A stretch of 64,000 nt of DNA, taken from the NCBI RefSeq assembly GCF_947258575.1, contig NZ_CAMYIV010000005.1:1-64000 (forward strand), read 5' to 3'. Of this stretch, positions 24,804 to 32,885 are shown in pieces. The stretch comes from an uncultured Alcanivorax sp. (GTDB taxonomy: Bacteria; Pseudomonadota; Gammaproteobacteria; Pseudomonadales; Alcanivoracaceae). A program made the position numbers and the translations under genes. Positions within the stretch are counted from its first letter, which is position 1. Each line of letters begins with the position of its first letter. The notes under the pieces were generated by a model that did not search any database, was not told the DNA's origin, and was given only the letters and a program-made list of their open reading frames with translations.

Positions 24804-25874
24804 TCAGGCAGCTTGCGGTTTCTCGTGCATCCGGTTGGCCCGACGGAACGTGCCCAGATCATTGAATCTCACCCCGTTCTCCTTCAACACCACATGGGCC
24901 CGCTTGGCGGTCATCTGCCGTACGTAGAAGGGGTCGCGGACCACGAAGTGGTGGATGGCGTGGGTGCTGCCGAAGTTGAAGCAGAAGGCCTGCAGGGGCC
25001 ACAGCCACCAGACGTTGAGCACCTGGCATTGTTCGGTGATCTTGCCCGGTTCGTTGTCGCCGTAGTAATGCATGTTGGACGAGATGAAGTGCAGGCAGAA
25101 GGTGCGCAGCATATTGGGGGCGATCAGCACCACTACCAGCGGGGTGATCCAGCTGAACTGGGCGGTGACCACTTCCGGCCACGGGATGCTGCTGCCGGCC
25201 AGCCAGGCGGCGCCGTTGAGCAGGTGGTAGAGCACGAAGAAGTGCCAGACGGCATGGACGATAACGCCCAGCGGGTTGTAGCTGACCAGGCCGATGAGGC
25301 GGAAGTTCTTCAGGTCTTTGCGGTCGATCACGCCACGGCGGTACAGCCTTACCGGCTCGGTCAGGTATTTCACCGCACGCAGGTACACGGCCAGCATGTT
25401 GTCGCCCACCATGATCAGGCGCTTGAGGCCCCATTTTTCCCCATTGGTGATGCCGCGCTCTTCCAGGTCGGTTTCGCTGCCGGAGTGCTTGTGGTGATGG
25501 AAATGCAGGTGGCGGCGTACCCAGGGGTTGATGGTGGTGGGGCGCCACAGGTAGACGCCGAGCATCATCAAGTGATGCACGACCTTGTTCTTCTTGAAGT
25601 ACATCCAGTGGATCAGGTCGTGCTCCAGTTCGTGGAGCAGGGAGGTCCAGAAGGCGGTGAGGACAATGACCAGCCAGGCCGGCATGATACCTTGCAGGTA
25701 CAGCACCGCATTGAGGGTGCAGCCGGCAATGGCCACGGCGAAGATGGTGAAGCCGATGGCGTTCTGGTGCTTGAGCCAGCCGTGCCGTTGCCGTATATCA
25801 TCACTGATCGCGATGATGGCCTGTTGCACTTTTTTGTCGGTGGAGGATTTTCCACGTGGGGGTGTTGTTGCCAT
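24804..25874 (-). CDS. Membrane fatty acid desaturase
   Basis: 356 residues. Integral-membrane di-iron enzyme of the fatty acid desaturase family. Three histidine clusters: HELEHDLIH (81-89), HLHFHHHKH (122-130) and HAIHH near residue 312; hydrophobic helices at about 42-78, 200-225 and 240-265. The start at 25874 is supported by aaggag upstream; the longer frame to 26009 overlaps the divergent regulator. Substrate and position of the double bond cannot be read from sequence; an acyl-lipid or acyl-CoA desaturase or a related hydroxylase is possible. Divergent from an AraC regulator, 92 bp apart. Confidence 0.88.
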   Translation of the reverse strand: MATTPPRGKSSTDKKVQQAIIAISDDIRQRHGWLKHQNAIGFTIFAVAIAGCTLNAVLYLQGIMPAWLVIVLTAFWTSLLHELEHDLIHWMYFKKNKVVHHLMMLGVYLWRPTTINPWVRRHLHFHHHKHSGSETDLEERGITNGEKWGLKRLIMVGDNMLAVYLRAVKYLTEPVRLYRRGVIDRKDLKNFRLIGLVSYNPLGVIVHAVWHFFVLYHLLNGAAWLAGSSIPWPEVVTAQFSWITPLVVVLIAPNMLRTFCLHFISSNMHYYGDNEPGKITEQCQVLNVWWLWPLQAFCFNFGSTHAIHHFVVRDPFYVRQMTAKRAHVVLKENGVRFNDLGTFRRANRMHEKPQAA

Positions 25875-25966
25875 GAGAGTGCTCCTTTTCTCGATGGGGA
25901 CCACTCTAGGGGGCGCTGGCCAGTAAAACTCGCCCTTGCCCGCCAATCGTTTGACCGGGGACGCCA

Positions 25967-26959
25967 ATGAAAGAAGAAAAACAGGCGGTGGCCTTGCTGA
26001 TGTCGCCATTGCTGCACCTGCTCCACGAGCGGGGCCTGGACGGCGAGGCCATCCTGCGCCGCCACGGGCTGGACCCGCAGATGGTGCGGGATCCGGAGGC
26101 CCGGCTGGGGGCGGCGGTGTCCACGGCGCTGCTGGATGACTGCCTGGCCCAGCTGGGTGATCCGGCCATGGGCATCGAGATTGCCCGCCACGCCCAGTAC
26201 AACACCTTCGGGGCCCTGGGGCTGGCAGTGGCAGCGGGGGGCGACCTGTACAGTGTGCTCAACCGCATTACCCGCTTTCATGGCCTGATCAGCGACCTGG
26301 TGCGCACCGAGCTGACCGTGGATGACGCCACTGTGGCCCTGCAGTTTTTCTCCAACACGGATCACCAGCCCCATCCCCAGGCCATCGTGTTTGTCATGGC
26401 CACTATCGTGCGCTTGCTACGTATCCGTATTCACCGGGACCACAACCCAGTGGCGGTGTCCGCCCCGGACTGGATAGAGCCGGGCCTGCGCCAGGCCATG
26501 GGGCGCTATTTCCGTTGCCCGGTGACGGAGTCGGACCACTATGCACTGGCATTCGACAAGGCCAACGCCCAACACATGCTGGCCGCCAGCGATACCCAGC
26601 TCGCCGCCATGCTCGATGCCACCCTGGCCCAGCGCCTGGCGGACTCGGAGCGGGCCTCGCTGGCCAGCAAGCTGACCCTGTGGATCGAGCAACGTTTGCC
26701 TGATGGCGAGCCGTCCCTGACGGAGGCGGCGGCGGAATGCTGCATGAGCTCACGCAGCCTGCAGCGGCGGCTGGCCGATGAGGGGTTGAGCTGGAAGCAA
26801 CTGGTGGAAGACACCCGCAAGATGCTGGTGGAGCGCCACCTGCGCACCCCGGGGATGACGGTGACGCAGATGGCCTTTCTGCTGGGGTTTTCGGAAGTGA
26901 GCGCGTTTTCCCGGGCGTTCAAGAAATGGTTCGGGGTGTCGCCGAGTCAGTTTCGGTAG
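25967..26959 (+). CDS. AraC-family regulator (desaturase-linked)
   Basis: 330 residues. N-terminal arabinose-binding-like ligand domain (LLMSPLLHLLHERGLDGEAI... through FFSNTDHQPHPQA) and C-terminal AraC HTH ending in QMAFLLGFSEVSAFSRAFKKWFGVSPSQFR. Head to head with the fatty acid desaturase, so it most likely regulates it in response to a fatty acid or related lipid; this mirrors the alkB and sterol-desaturase loci in the window. The C-terminus stops at the end of the HTH, normal for the family. Confidence 0.88.
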   Translation: MKEEKQAVALLMSPLLHLLHERGLDGEAILRRHGLDPQMVRDPEARLGAAVSTALLDDCLAQLGDPAMGIEIARHAQYNTFGALGLAVAAGGDLYSVLNRITRFHGLISDLVRTELTVDDATVALQFFSNTDHQPHPQAIVFVMATIVRLLRIRIHRDHNPVAVSAPDWIEPGLRQAMGRYFRCPVTESDHYALAFDKANAQHMLAASDTQLAAMLDATLAQRLADSERASLASKLTLWIEQRLPDGEPSLTEAAAECCMSSRSLQRRLADEGLSWKQLVEDTRKMLVERHLRTPGMTVTQMAFLLGFSEVSAFSRAFKKWFGVSPSQFR

Positions 26960-27045
26960 GGCGGATCGTTATCGCCGATTTGCAGGCGCTTGCCGGCAAG
27001 CGATAGGCGCCGGATTCGCCATGCAAGCATAGCTCCAACAGACAG

Positions 27046-27315
27046 TCAGGCCTTGCCGGTGCGTTCACGGTGCGGGCAGCCCGGCCAGCAACAGGGGCGG
27101 CGTTTGCCGGCGGTGAGATTTTCCTGGGCACGGGTAATGCGACCCCGTCGGGTGTCGGCTTTTTGGGCGTCTTCTATCCAGCAGATCCATTCGTTGCGCG
27201 CCAGTGGGGTGATGTCCTCCCACTGGGTGAGCATGGCTGGATCGGCTTGCAGGGTTTGCCGCAAGTCGTCGGGCAAGGCGTGGACGACGCCACCGCTGAT
27301 GGTGCTGTTTTTCAT
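27046..27315 (-). CDS. YdeI/OmpD-associated-family small protein
   Basis: 89 residues. The C-terminal pattern ARNEWICWIEDAQKADTRR then RITRAQENL and KRRPCCWPGCPHR matches the YdeI/OmpD-associated family, in which this region forms a helical domain with a cysteine cluster (CCWPGC). N-terminal part MKNSTISGGVVHALPDDL is the short standard leader. Function of the family is not settled (antimicrobial-peptide resistance has been proposed for some). Cytoplasmic. Confidence 0.78.
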   Translation of the reverse strand: MKNSTISGGVVHALPDDLRQTLQADPAMLTQWEDITPLARNEWICWIEDAQKADTRRGRITRAQENLTAGKRRPCCWPGCPHRERTGKA

Positions 27316-27381
27316 GATGGCATCCTCCCTGTTGCCGCCACGGTTACCCGGTTTTCTGGTTTGTTCTACGTCTGCATGTTT

Positions 27382-28311
27382 TCAGACGTTGGCATAATTG
27401 TGTAGATGATGCTCTGAAAAATCCCACAGTTTTTTTGCGACGTCTTTATTGCCTGCTTCGGCCGAGCATCGTGCGGTGCGGCAATGGGAAAAATAGCCGC
27501 CAGCGATGTCCTCGGCATTGTCATGGGTGGCAAACAGGACGCTGGTGGCGGCGCCTTGATGCGGTGTTTTGGTAAGGGGGCTGGCCAGTGTGAAGAGCGC
27601 CTGGGTCAGCCAGGATTCCCGACCGAATCCGGTGGTGACCAGCGCGCCCGGGTGTACGGCGCAGGCGGTGAGGCCCTGGCTGCCATAGCGCTGCTGGAGT
27701 TCCAGTGCCATCAGGGCATTGCACAGCTTGGCCTGGCCATAGGCATTAAAGGCGGTTATGCGGTTTTGTTTTTTGGCCACAAGCAGGTTGTCGAAGTTCA
27801 GCCGCAACGGGTACCGGTGCGATTCGCTGGAGACCATGACGATACGCGGGGCTGGCGCTTTGAGGATGGTGTCGAGCAAGCCTTTGGTGAGTATGAAATG
27901 ACCCAGGTGGCAGACGGCCACGGTTCGCTCTATTCCCTGATCGGTGAGCAGGTATTTGGTCGACATGGACCCGGCATTGCAGATGAGTATGTCCAGTTGG
28001 GGGATGTCGTTACGCGTTGACAGGCTTTCCACGCAGGCTGCAATGCTGGCTGGATCGGCAAGGTCCAGAGAGACCAGTTCAACCTGGGCGTTGGGGTGGG
28101 CAAGGCGAATCTTCGCCAAGGCCTCCTCGCCCAGTCTGGAATTGCGGCAGCCAAGAATGACATGGGCGCCAGCAGCGGCGAGCGATCTGGCGGTTTCATA
28201 GCCAATGCCGCCATTGGCGCCGGTCACCATGGCGATTTTCCCTGACAGGTTCTTTCCTTCCAGCACTTGGTCGGCAGTGCTGTTGCGATTGAATGTGGAT
28301 GGCAGCGTCAT
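27382..28311 (-). CDS. Short-chain dehydrogenase/reductase
   Basis: 309 residues from the ATG at 28311 (MTLPSTFNRN), with aaaagga upstream; the longer frame to 28632 overlaps the amidase and is rejected. NAD(P)-binding TGANGGIGYETA at about 31-42, NAG in ILICNAGSM, and the catalytic Ser...Tyr-x-x-x-Lys (MVSSESH; FNAYGQAKLCNALM). The layout resembles WWOX/retinol-dehydrogenase-like SDRs acting on lipophilic alcohols or ketones; substrate unknown. 34 bp after the amidase gene on the same strand, possibly co-transcribed. Confidence 0.86.
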   Translation of the reverse strand: MTLPSTFNRNSTADQVLEGKNLSGKIAMVTGANGGIGYETARSLAAAGAHVILGCRNSRLGEEALAKIRLAHPNAQVELVSLDLADPASIAACVESLSTRNDIPQLDILICNAGSMSTKYLLTDQGIERTVAVCHLGHFILTKGLLDTILKAPAPRIVMVSSESHRYPLRLNFDNLLVAKKQNRITAFNAYGQAKLCNALMALELQQRYGSQGLTACAVHPGALVTTGFGRESWLTQALFTLASPLTKTPHQGAATSVLFATHDNAEDIAGGYFSHCRTARCSAEAGNKDVAKKLWDFSEHHLHNYANV

Positions 28312-28345
28312 GATGATCCTTTTGTGTATTGGGTTGGCTTGTGTA

Positions 28346-29761
28346 TCAGCGTTGGTCGAGTCGGATGAAGGGCTGCGCGTCTTCCAGTTCGAAGGCCAGG
28401 GCCAGTAGTAGCGCCTCTTCGCCGTTAGCGGCGGAGAGTTGCACGCCGATGGGCAAGCCATCGTCTGTCTGGCCCAGGGGCAGGGAGATGCCGGGGCCGC
28501 CGGAGGCGTTGTTGGCCGGGGTGAAGGTGGTGTAGCGCAGTAGCCGTTCCAGTTGGGTGTCGAAGGGCAGGTCGGCGCCCAGGTAGCCGATTTGCGGGGT
28601 GGTGTGGGCCAGCACCGGGCTGAGGATGACATCGTATTGGTTGAAGGTGTCGGCGTAGCGCTGCCGGGCCAGGCGTAGCTGGCGGAGCATGCCCGGGGTT
28701 TTCAGGAAGCGTTGTTTGTAATAGTCAGCCAGGCCATGGGTGAGCGGGTCCAGTTGGTTGGCATCGAACCCTTGTGGAAACAGGGCCTTGCCGCCCTTGC
28801 GGACCAGAAAGCCGAGCATGGCCCAGTAGAGCAGAAAGTCTTCCACGAACCGGGCCGGCAGGTCGATGCGGGCCTCTTCCACGGTGTGGCCCAGGCTTTC
28901 CAACAGGCGGGCGGTGTCCTGCACGGCGCGGCGGGTCTGTGGGCAGGTGGCATCGCCGGTGACGGAGTCGATCATCATGCCCACGCGCAGCCGTTGCTTG
29001 ACCGGGCCGGTGACCTGGCCGATGGGTTTGAGCTTGCGGTTGCGGTAGTAGCGTTCCGCTTCCATGAAAAAGTGGGCGGTGTCGCGGACGCTGCGGGTGA
29101 GCACGCCATCGTTGACGATATTCACCGGCAGTACCTTGGCGGCGTCCTGGTCGATCAGGCGGCCGCGGGTGCCTTTCAGGCCCACCAGGCCGCAGCAGGC
29201 GGCAGGAATACGGATGGAGCCACCGCCGTCGTTGCCATGGGCGATAGGGACGGCGCCGGCGGCCACCAGGGCGGCGCTGCCCCCGGAGGAGCCGCCGGCG
29301 GAGTGGTCGCTGTGCCAGGGGTTGCGAGTGGCGGGCACGCCGGCCTGTTCGGTACTGGCGGTGAAACCAAAGGCGGGCAGGGTGCTTTTGCCCAGCAGGT
29401 TGAAGCCCTGGGCCAGGTACTGTTTGGCGATGCCGCTGGTTTTCTTTAGCGGCGCCTGACCCAGGGCGCGGCTGCCGTGGCCGGTGGGCAGGCCGCGCAG
29501 GTCCAGGTTGTCCTTTATCAGGCTGGGGACGCCGGCGAAAAAGCCGGTGAAGCGTTTGCTTTCGGCGCGCTGGCGGGCGGCGTCGAAGGTGTCCAGAGTG
29601 AGGCCCTGGAGGGTGGGCTCCACCCGCTGCAGTCGGGCAATGGCCGCTTCGGTGACTTCCCGGGTGCTGACCTGGCCCTGGCGCAGCCGCTCGGCCAATG
29701 CGGTGGCATCGTCGTGGCTGAGGGCATCATCGCAGTAGGCGTGGAGGTGTTTGCTGGCCAT
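28346..29761 (-). CDS. Amidase (amidase-signature family)
   Basis: 471 residues. Amide hydrolase with the Ser-cisSer-Lys triad: the lysine in PSLIKDNLDLRG near residue 84 and the glycine/serine-rich AGGSSGGSAALVAAGAVP containing both serines; HGNDGGGSIRIPA follows as in all family members. No signal peptide. It could act on fatty or aryl amides, but substrate cannot be predicted. Heads a unit with the SDR gene. Confidence 0.9.
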   Translation of the reverse strand: MASKHLHAYCDDALSHDDATALAERLRQGQVSTREVTEAAIARLQRVEPTLQGLTLDTFDAARQRAESKRFTGFFAGVPSLIKDNLDLRGLPTGHGSRALGQAPLKKTSGIAKQYLAQGFNLLGKSTLPAFGFTASTEQAGVPATRNPWHSDHSAGGSSGGSAALVAAGAVPIAHGNDGGGSIRIPAACCGLVGLKGTRGRLIDQDAAKVLPVNIVNDGVLTRSVRDTAHFFMEAERYYRNRKLKPIGQVTGPVKQRLRVGMMIDSVTGDATCPQTRRAVQDTARLLESLGHTVEEARIDLPARFVEDFLLYWAMLGFLVRKGGKALFPQGFDANQLDPLTHGLADYYKQRFLKTPGMLRQLRLARQRYADTFNQYDVILSPVLAHTTPQIGYLGADLPFDTQLERLLRYTTFTPANNASGGPGISLPLGQTDDGLPIGVQLSAANGEEALLLALAFELEDAQPFIRLDQR

Positions 29762-30142
29762 GGGGATCTCCCGGTTAAAAGATGCACGATCGTACCAGTT
29801 TGATTGGGTGCGAGTGGGCCAATTGTTGTTTTACGGCGTTTAGCAGAGCCCGTGTTGTACCACGGCAGGCAGGGCAGGCGGAATGGTTCGTGTCGGCGCC
29901 TTGCGACCAAGCTTCCAACGGGAACGGGGTTTTTCCCGGTGAGCGGTTTGTCTGTATCTGCCGGGGTGTGGAATCGTGCCGCCAGCGACGTTATTCGCTG
30001 CGCTCACCCCTTCGGGGCCGCCCTGCGGGCGTTGCTTCGCTTCGCTGCGCTCCTACGGGAGGGGAGTGTCGCGGGTTAAGATTCTGGTTTTATCCTCAGT
30101 GGACTCTTTGCCCTCTGTGGTAAAGCCGCTTTTGAATCCAGG
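29762..30142. other. Intergenic region with repeat remnants
   Basis: 381 bp without a credible gene. Contains the REP-like run around 29985-30055 (ttcgctgcgctcaccccttc, cgcttcgctgcgctcctacg) and a half copy of the ACCACAGAGG element (gccctctgtggtaaag, 30109-30124). Confidence 0.55.
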
Positions 30143-30970
30143 TTAGCGGGCGCGTTCGACGCGCTTGTGCTGGGCCAGCAGGTGGCGGGCCAGGCTGGTG
30201 AGTTCGGCGATGCTGCCGACCACCGCATCCGGGCGGTGGGGGTGCTTGACGGTGTTGGGGAAGATCTTGTCGAGCCAGGCCTGATTCCAGCCCGCGCCGT
30301 TGTAGAAGATGGAGGTGATGCCCGCTTCCTTGGCGGCGATCACGTCGGTGGTGCTGTCGCCCACGTACCAGCAACTTTCCGATGGCGGGATACCCAGATT
30401 TTCCATGGCGAGCAGCAGCATTTCCGGTGACGGTTTTCGTTTGCTCACGTCGCTGCCGCACACCACCACGTCAAACAGATCTTCCCAGCCGGTGCCGTCC
30501 ACCAGTGCAAGTTCGTGTTCGAGAAAGTCCCGTTTGCGGTTTGAGATCAGACCGACCTTTACGCCAATGGCACGGATGCGTTCCAGTTGTTCGCGGATGT
30601 CGTCTTCCAGCGGGAACACTTCGTCCACGTATTTTTTATAGGCCTCATCAAAGGCCTGGTGAGCGCGGCCCTTGGCGTCCTGGTCGCTGCCGAACAGCAC
30701 TTCGAAGATATCGGTGCGGGAAATCTTGCGTTGCGCAACGATCTTGGGGTGCAAGCGCTTGTTGTCTTTTACATAGATGAGCAGCTTGGCATCTTCGATG
30801 GTCTTGGAGTCATCCGGGTCCAGCAGGCGGTCCCACAGGTCGAGCTCTTGCAGGTGGGGCAATACATCATCCACGGCGTGGTACATGGCATCGTGGGTGT
30901 CCACCAGGGTGGCGTGCCAATCGATGAGGATGGCCTCGGGTTTCGCATGGGGCAGTTGCAGGATGCTCAT
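30143..30970 (-). CDS. HAD-superfamily hydrolase with atypical DxH motif
   Basis: 275 residues. Motif I reads LIDWHATLVDT: the nucleophile Asp17 is present but the second aspartate, normally the general acid, is His19. Motif II is ISNRKRD, motif III KRKPSPEM and motif IV WYVGDSTTDV, so the rest of the phosphatase core is intact. A helical cap lies between residues 25 and 135. The closest plan is phosphoglycolate-phosphatase-like (subfamily IA). The substitution may lower phosphatase turnover or favour another reaction. Start at 30970 follows aggacagag. Confidence 0.84.
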   Translation of the reverse strand: MSILQLPHAKPEAILIDWHATLVDTHDAMYHAVDDVLPHLQELDLWDRLLDPDDSKTIEDAKLLIYVKDNKRLHPKIVAQRKISRTDIFEVLFGSDQDAKGRAHQAFDEAYKKYVDEVFPLEDDIREQLERIRAIGVKVGLISNRKRDFLEHELALVDGTGWEDLFDVVVCGSDVSKRKPSPEMLLLAMENLGIPPSESCWYVGDSTTDVIAAKEAGITSIFYNGAGWNQAWLDKIFPNTVKHPHRPDAVVGSIAELTSLARHLLAQHKRVERAR

Positions 30971-31118
30971 GGTGCTCTGTCCTTGCCGTCGACAATTTTA
31001 TTGTTAGCACAAAACCTGTGGCGCCGTTGTGAATCCACCGGCAATGGGTGCTGGTCAGATTGCTGTCCGCCCGTATAGCATCTCTATTCAGGGTGCCATT
31101 ATGCAAGGGAGTAAGAGC

Positions 31119-32153
31119 ATGGGATGTGTGGCAGGGAAGAGAGCGCTGAGCTGGATGGTGTTGGTCGGCGGCCTGTTGTTGTCGGGGCTGTCGCTGGCCA
31201 GTGAGTTGCCGTCGGCGGAGGCGATTCGCGCGGCACTGAAGCAGGCCCATGAGCGTTATCAAGGCCTGGATGAAGGGGCCAACGCGGATTACATCCCGGC
31301 CCTGGCGGAAGTGGACTCGAACATTTTCGGCATTGTGCTGGTGACGGTGGATGGCCGGGTGTTCAGTGTCGGCGATGTGAAGTCCGAGGTGTCGATCCAG
31401 TCCATCTCCAAAGTCTTCACCATGGCGCTGGTGATGGAAGAGAAGGGCGTGGCAGCGTTTCCAGAATCCATGGGGGTGGATGCCACCGGGCAACCGTTCA
31501 ATTCCATCAACGCCATTGAGCAGTACCGGGGGGCGGAAATGAATCCGCTGGTCAACGCCGGGGCGATTACTGCCACCAGCATGGTGCAGGGGCGCAATGC
31601 CGATGCGGTATGGAAAAAAATCCTGGGGTTTTATAACGATTTTGCCGGTCGGGAACTCACCGTGCAGGACGACATCTATGCCTCGGAGGCGGCCACCAAT
31701 CAGCGTAACCAGGCCATCGCCCATCTGATGTATGCCTACGGCCATCTGCAGGGCGATCCGGTGCAAGCCACGGATATTTATACCCGGCAATGTTCGGTGG
31801 GGGTCAATGCCCGGGACCTGGCGGTGATGGCGGCGGGCCTGGCTAACGGCGGGGTGAATCCGGTGACCGGCAAGGCAGTGATGACGGCGGCGAATGTGCC
31901 CGAGGTGCTGGCGGTCATGGCCACCGCCGGCTTGTATGACGATGCGGGAAAGTGGCTGTATGCCACCGGCTTGCCCGCCAAGAGTGGGGTGGGCGGCGGC
32001 ATTATTGCGGTGTCGCCGGGCAAGTTCGGTATCGCGGCCATTTCGCCGCCGCTGGATGCGGCGGGCAACAGTGTGCGCGGGCAGAAAGCCATTGCCGATA
32101 TTTCCGCGGCGCTGGGTGGTAATCCGTATGAGGTGGTGCCGTATCAGCGGTAG
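31119..32153 (+). CDS. glsA: Exported glutaminase
   Basis: 344 residues. Hydrolyses L-glutamine to glutamate and ammonia. Beta-lactamase-like serine enzyme: SISK supplies the Ser-x-x-Lys pair (IQSISKVFTMAL), followed by EMNPLVNAGAI, and GVNARDLAVMAAGLANGG, all family hallmarks. Unusually for glutaminase A it has an N-terminal hydrophobic segment (MVLVGGLLLSGLSLAS) ending in a cleavage-like LASE, so it is predicted periplasmic. The start at 31119 follows aagggag; 31101 is an alternative. Gene symbol by family only. Confidence 0.86.
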   Translation: MGCVAGKRALSWMVLVGGLLLSGLSLASELPSAEAIRAALKQAHERYQGLDEGANADYIPALAEVDSNIFGIVLVTVDGRVFSVGDVKSEVSIQSISKVFTMALVMEEKGVAAFPESMGVDATGQPFNSINAIEQYRGAEMNPLVNAGAITATSMVQGRNADAVWKKILGFYNDFAGRELTVQDDIYASEAATNQRNQAIAHLMYAYGHLQGDPVQATDIYTRQCSVGVNARDLAVMAAGLANGGVNPVTGKAVMTAANVPEVLAVMATAGLYDDAGKWLYATGLPAKSGVGGGIIAVSPGKFGIAAISPPLDAAGNSVRGQKAIADISAALGGNPYEVVPYQR

Positions 32154-32184
32154 CCGGGTGATGTCGGGAAAGACCGGGCCTGAA

Positions 32185-32265
32185 CGTAGGGTGCACTGAG
32201 CCTAAGCGAACTGCACCAGCCCAACGTTTGATGGTGCAGTTCGCTTAGGCTCAGTGCACCCTACG
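32185..32265. repeat. 82-bp-class palindrome, copy 2
   Basis: cgtagggtgcactgagccta, agcgaactgcacc on the left, mirrored by ggtgcagttcgcttaggctc and agtgcaccctacg. It sits between the convergent glsA and peroxiredoxin genes. Confidence 0.95.
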
Positions 32266-32286
32266 CATTGTCTTGCGTTGTTCGAC

Positions 32287-32760
32287 TCAGAGTTGGCCGA
32301 GTACGGTGTCAGCGCTGCTCTTGTCCACGCCTTTTTCATCCACGCCGATGTATTCCACCACGCCATCGTTAGCGATCAGGGCGAAGCGTTTGCTGCGCAT
32401 ACCCATGCCGCCGCCGGTGGCATCCAGCTCCAGGCCCAGGGCTTTGGCGAATTCCGCGTTGCCGTCGGCCAGCATGGTGATGTGCTCGGCGTTCTGGTCT
32501 TTCTGCCAGGCATCCATGACGAAGGCGTCGTTGACGGCCATGCAGGCGATAGCGTCAGCCTTTTCCAGAATGGCATCGGCGTTGATCACGAAGCCGGGCA
32601 TGTGAGTGTTGGAACAACCTGGGGTAAAGGCGCCGGGTACCGCGAACAGGACCACTTTGCGGCCCTTGAAAAAGTCACCGGTGTTCAGGTCTTCGGGGCC
32701 TTTGGCGCCGTTGGTCTTGATCGTCAGTGCGGGAAGGGTGTCGCCGACTGCAATGGTCAT
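32287..32760 (-). CDS. Prx5-type peroxiredoxin
   Basis: 157 residues. Thiol peroxidase reducing H2O2 and organic hydroperoxides. The peroxidatic cysteine lies in PGAFTPGCSNTHMPGF (Cys49), as in the Prx5/AhpE-like 'redoxin' family; the typical ADGNAEFAKALGLELD and RSKRFALIANDGVV follow. The start at 32760 is supported by gaaaggatg; the longer frame to 32799 is rejected. Stand-alone. Confidence 0.92.
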   Translation of the reverse strand: MTIAVGDTLPALTIKTNGAKGPEDLNTGDFFKGRKVVLFAVPGAFTPGCSNTHMPGFVINADAILEKADAIACMAVNDAFVMDAWQKDQNAEHITMLADGNAEFAKALGLELDATGGGMGMRSKRFALIANDGVVEYIGVDEKGVDKSSADTVLGQL

Positions 32761-32836
32761 GATTCGCATCCTTTCTAAAGTGGATGTCCACTGTAACAAA
32801 GACGCGGTGACAGGAAAGGGGAAGGCGGGGCAGAAA

Positions 32837-32868
32837 CAAAAAACGCCCCATTAAAGGGGCGTTTTTTG
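32837..32868. terminator. Bidirectional rho-independent terminator
   Basis: acaaaaaacgccccattaaa then ggggcgttttttgt: 14-bp A/T-flanked stem. It is placed directly after the IPVLG-lipoprotein stop on the minus strand; on the plus strand the only open frame nearby is a shadow frame. Confidence 0.92.
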
Positions 32869-32885
32869 TGGTGCTTGATAACGTA

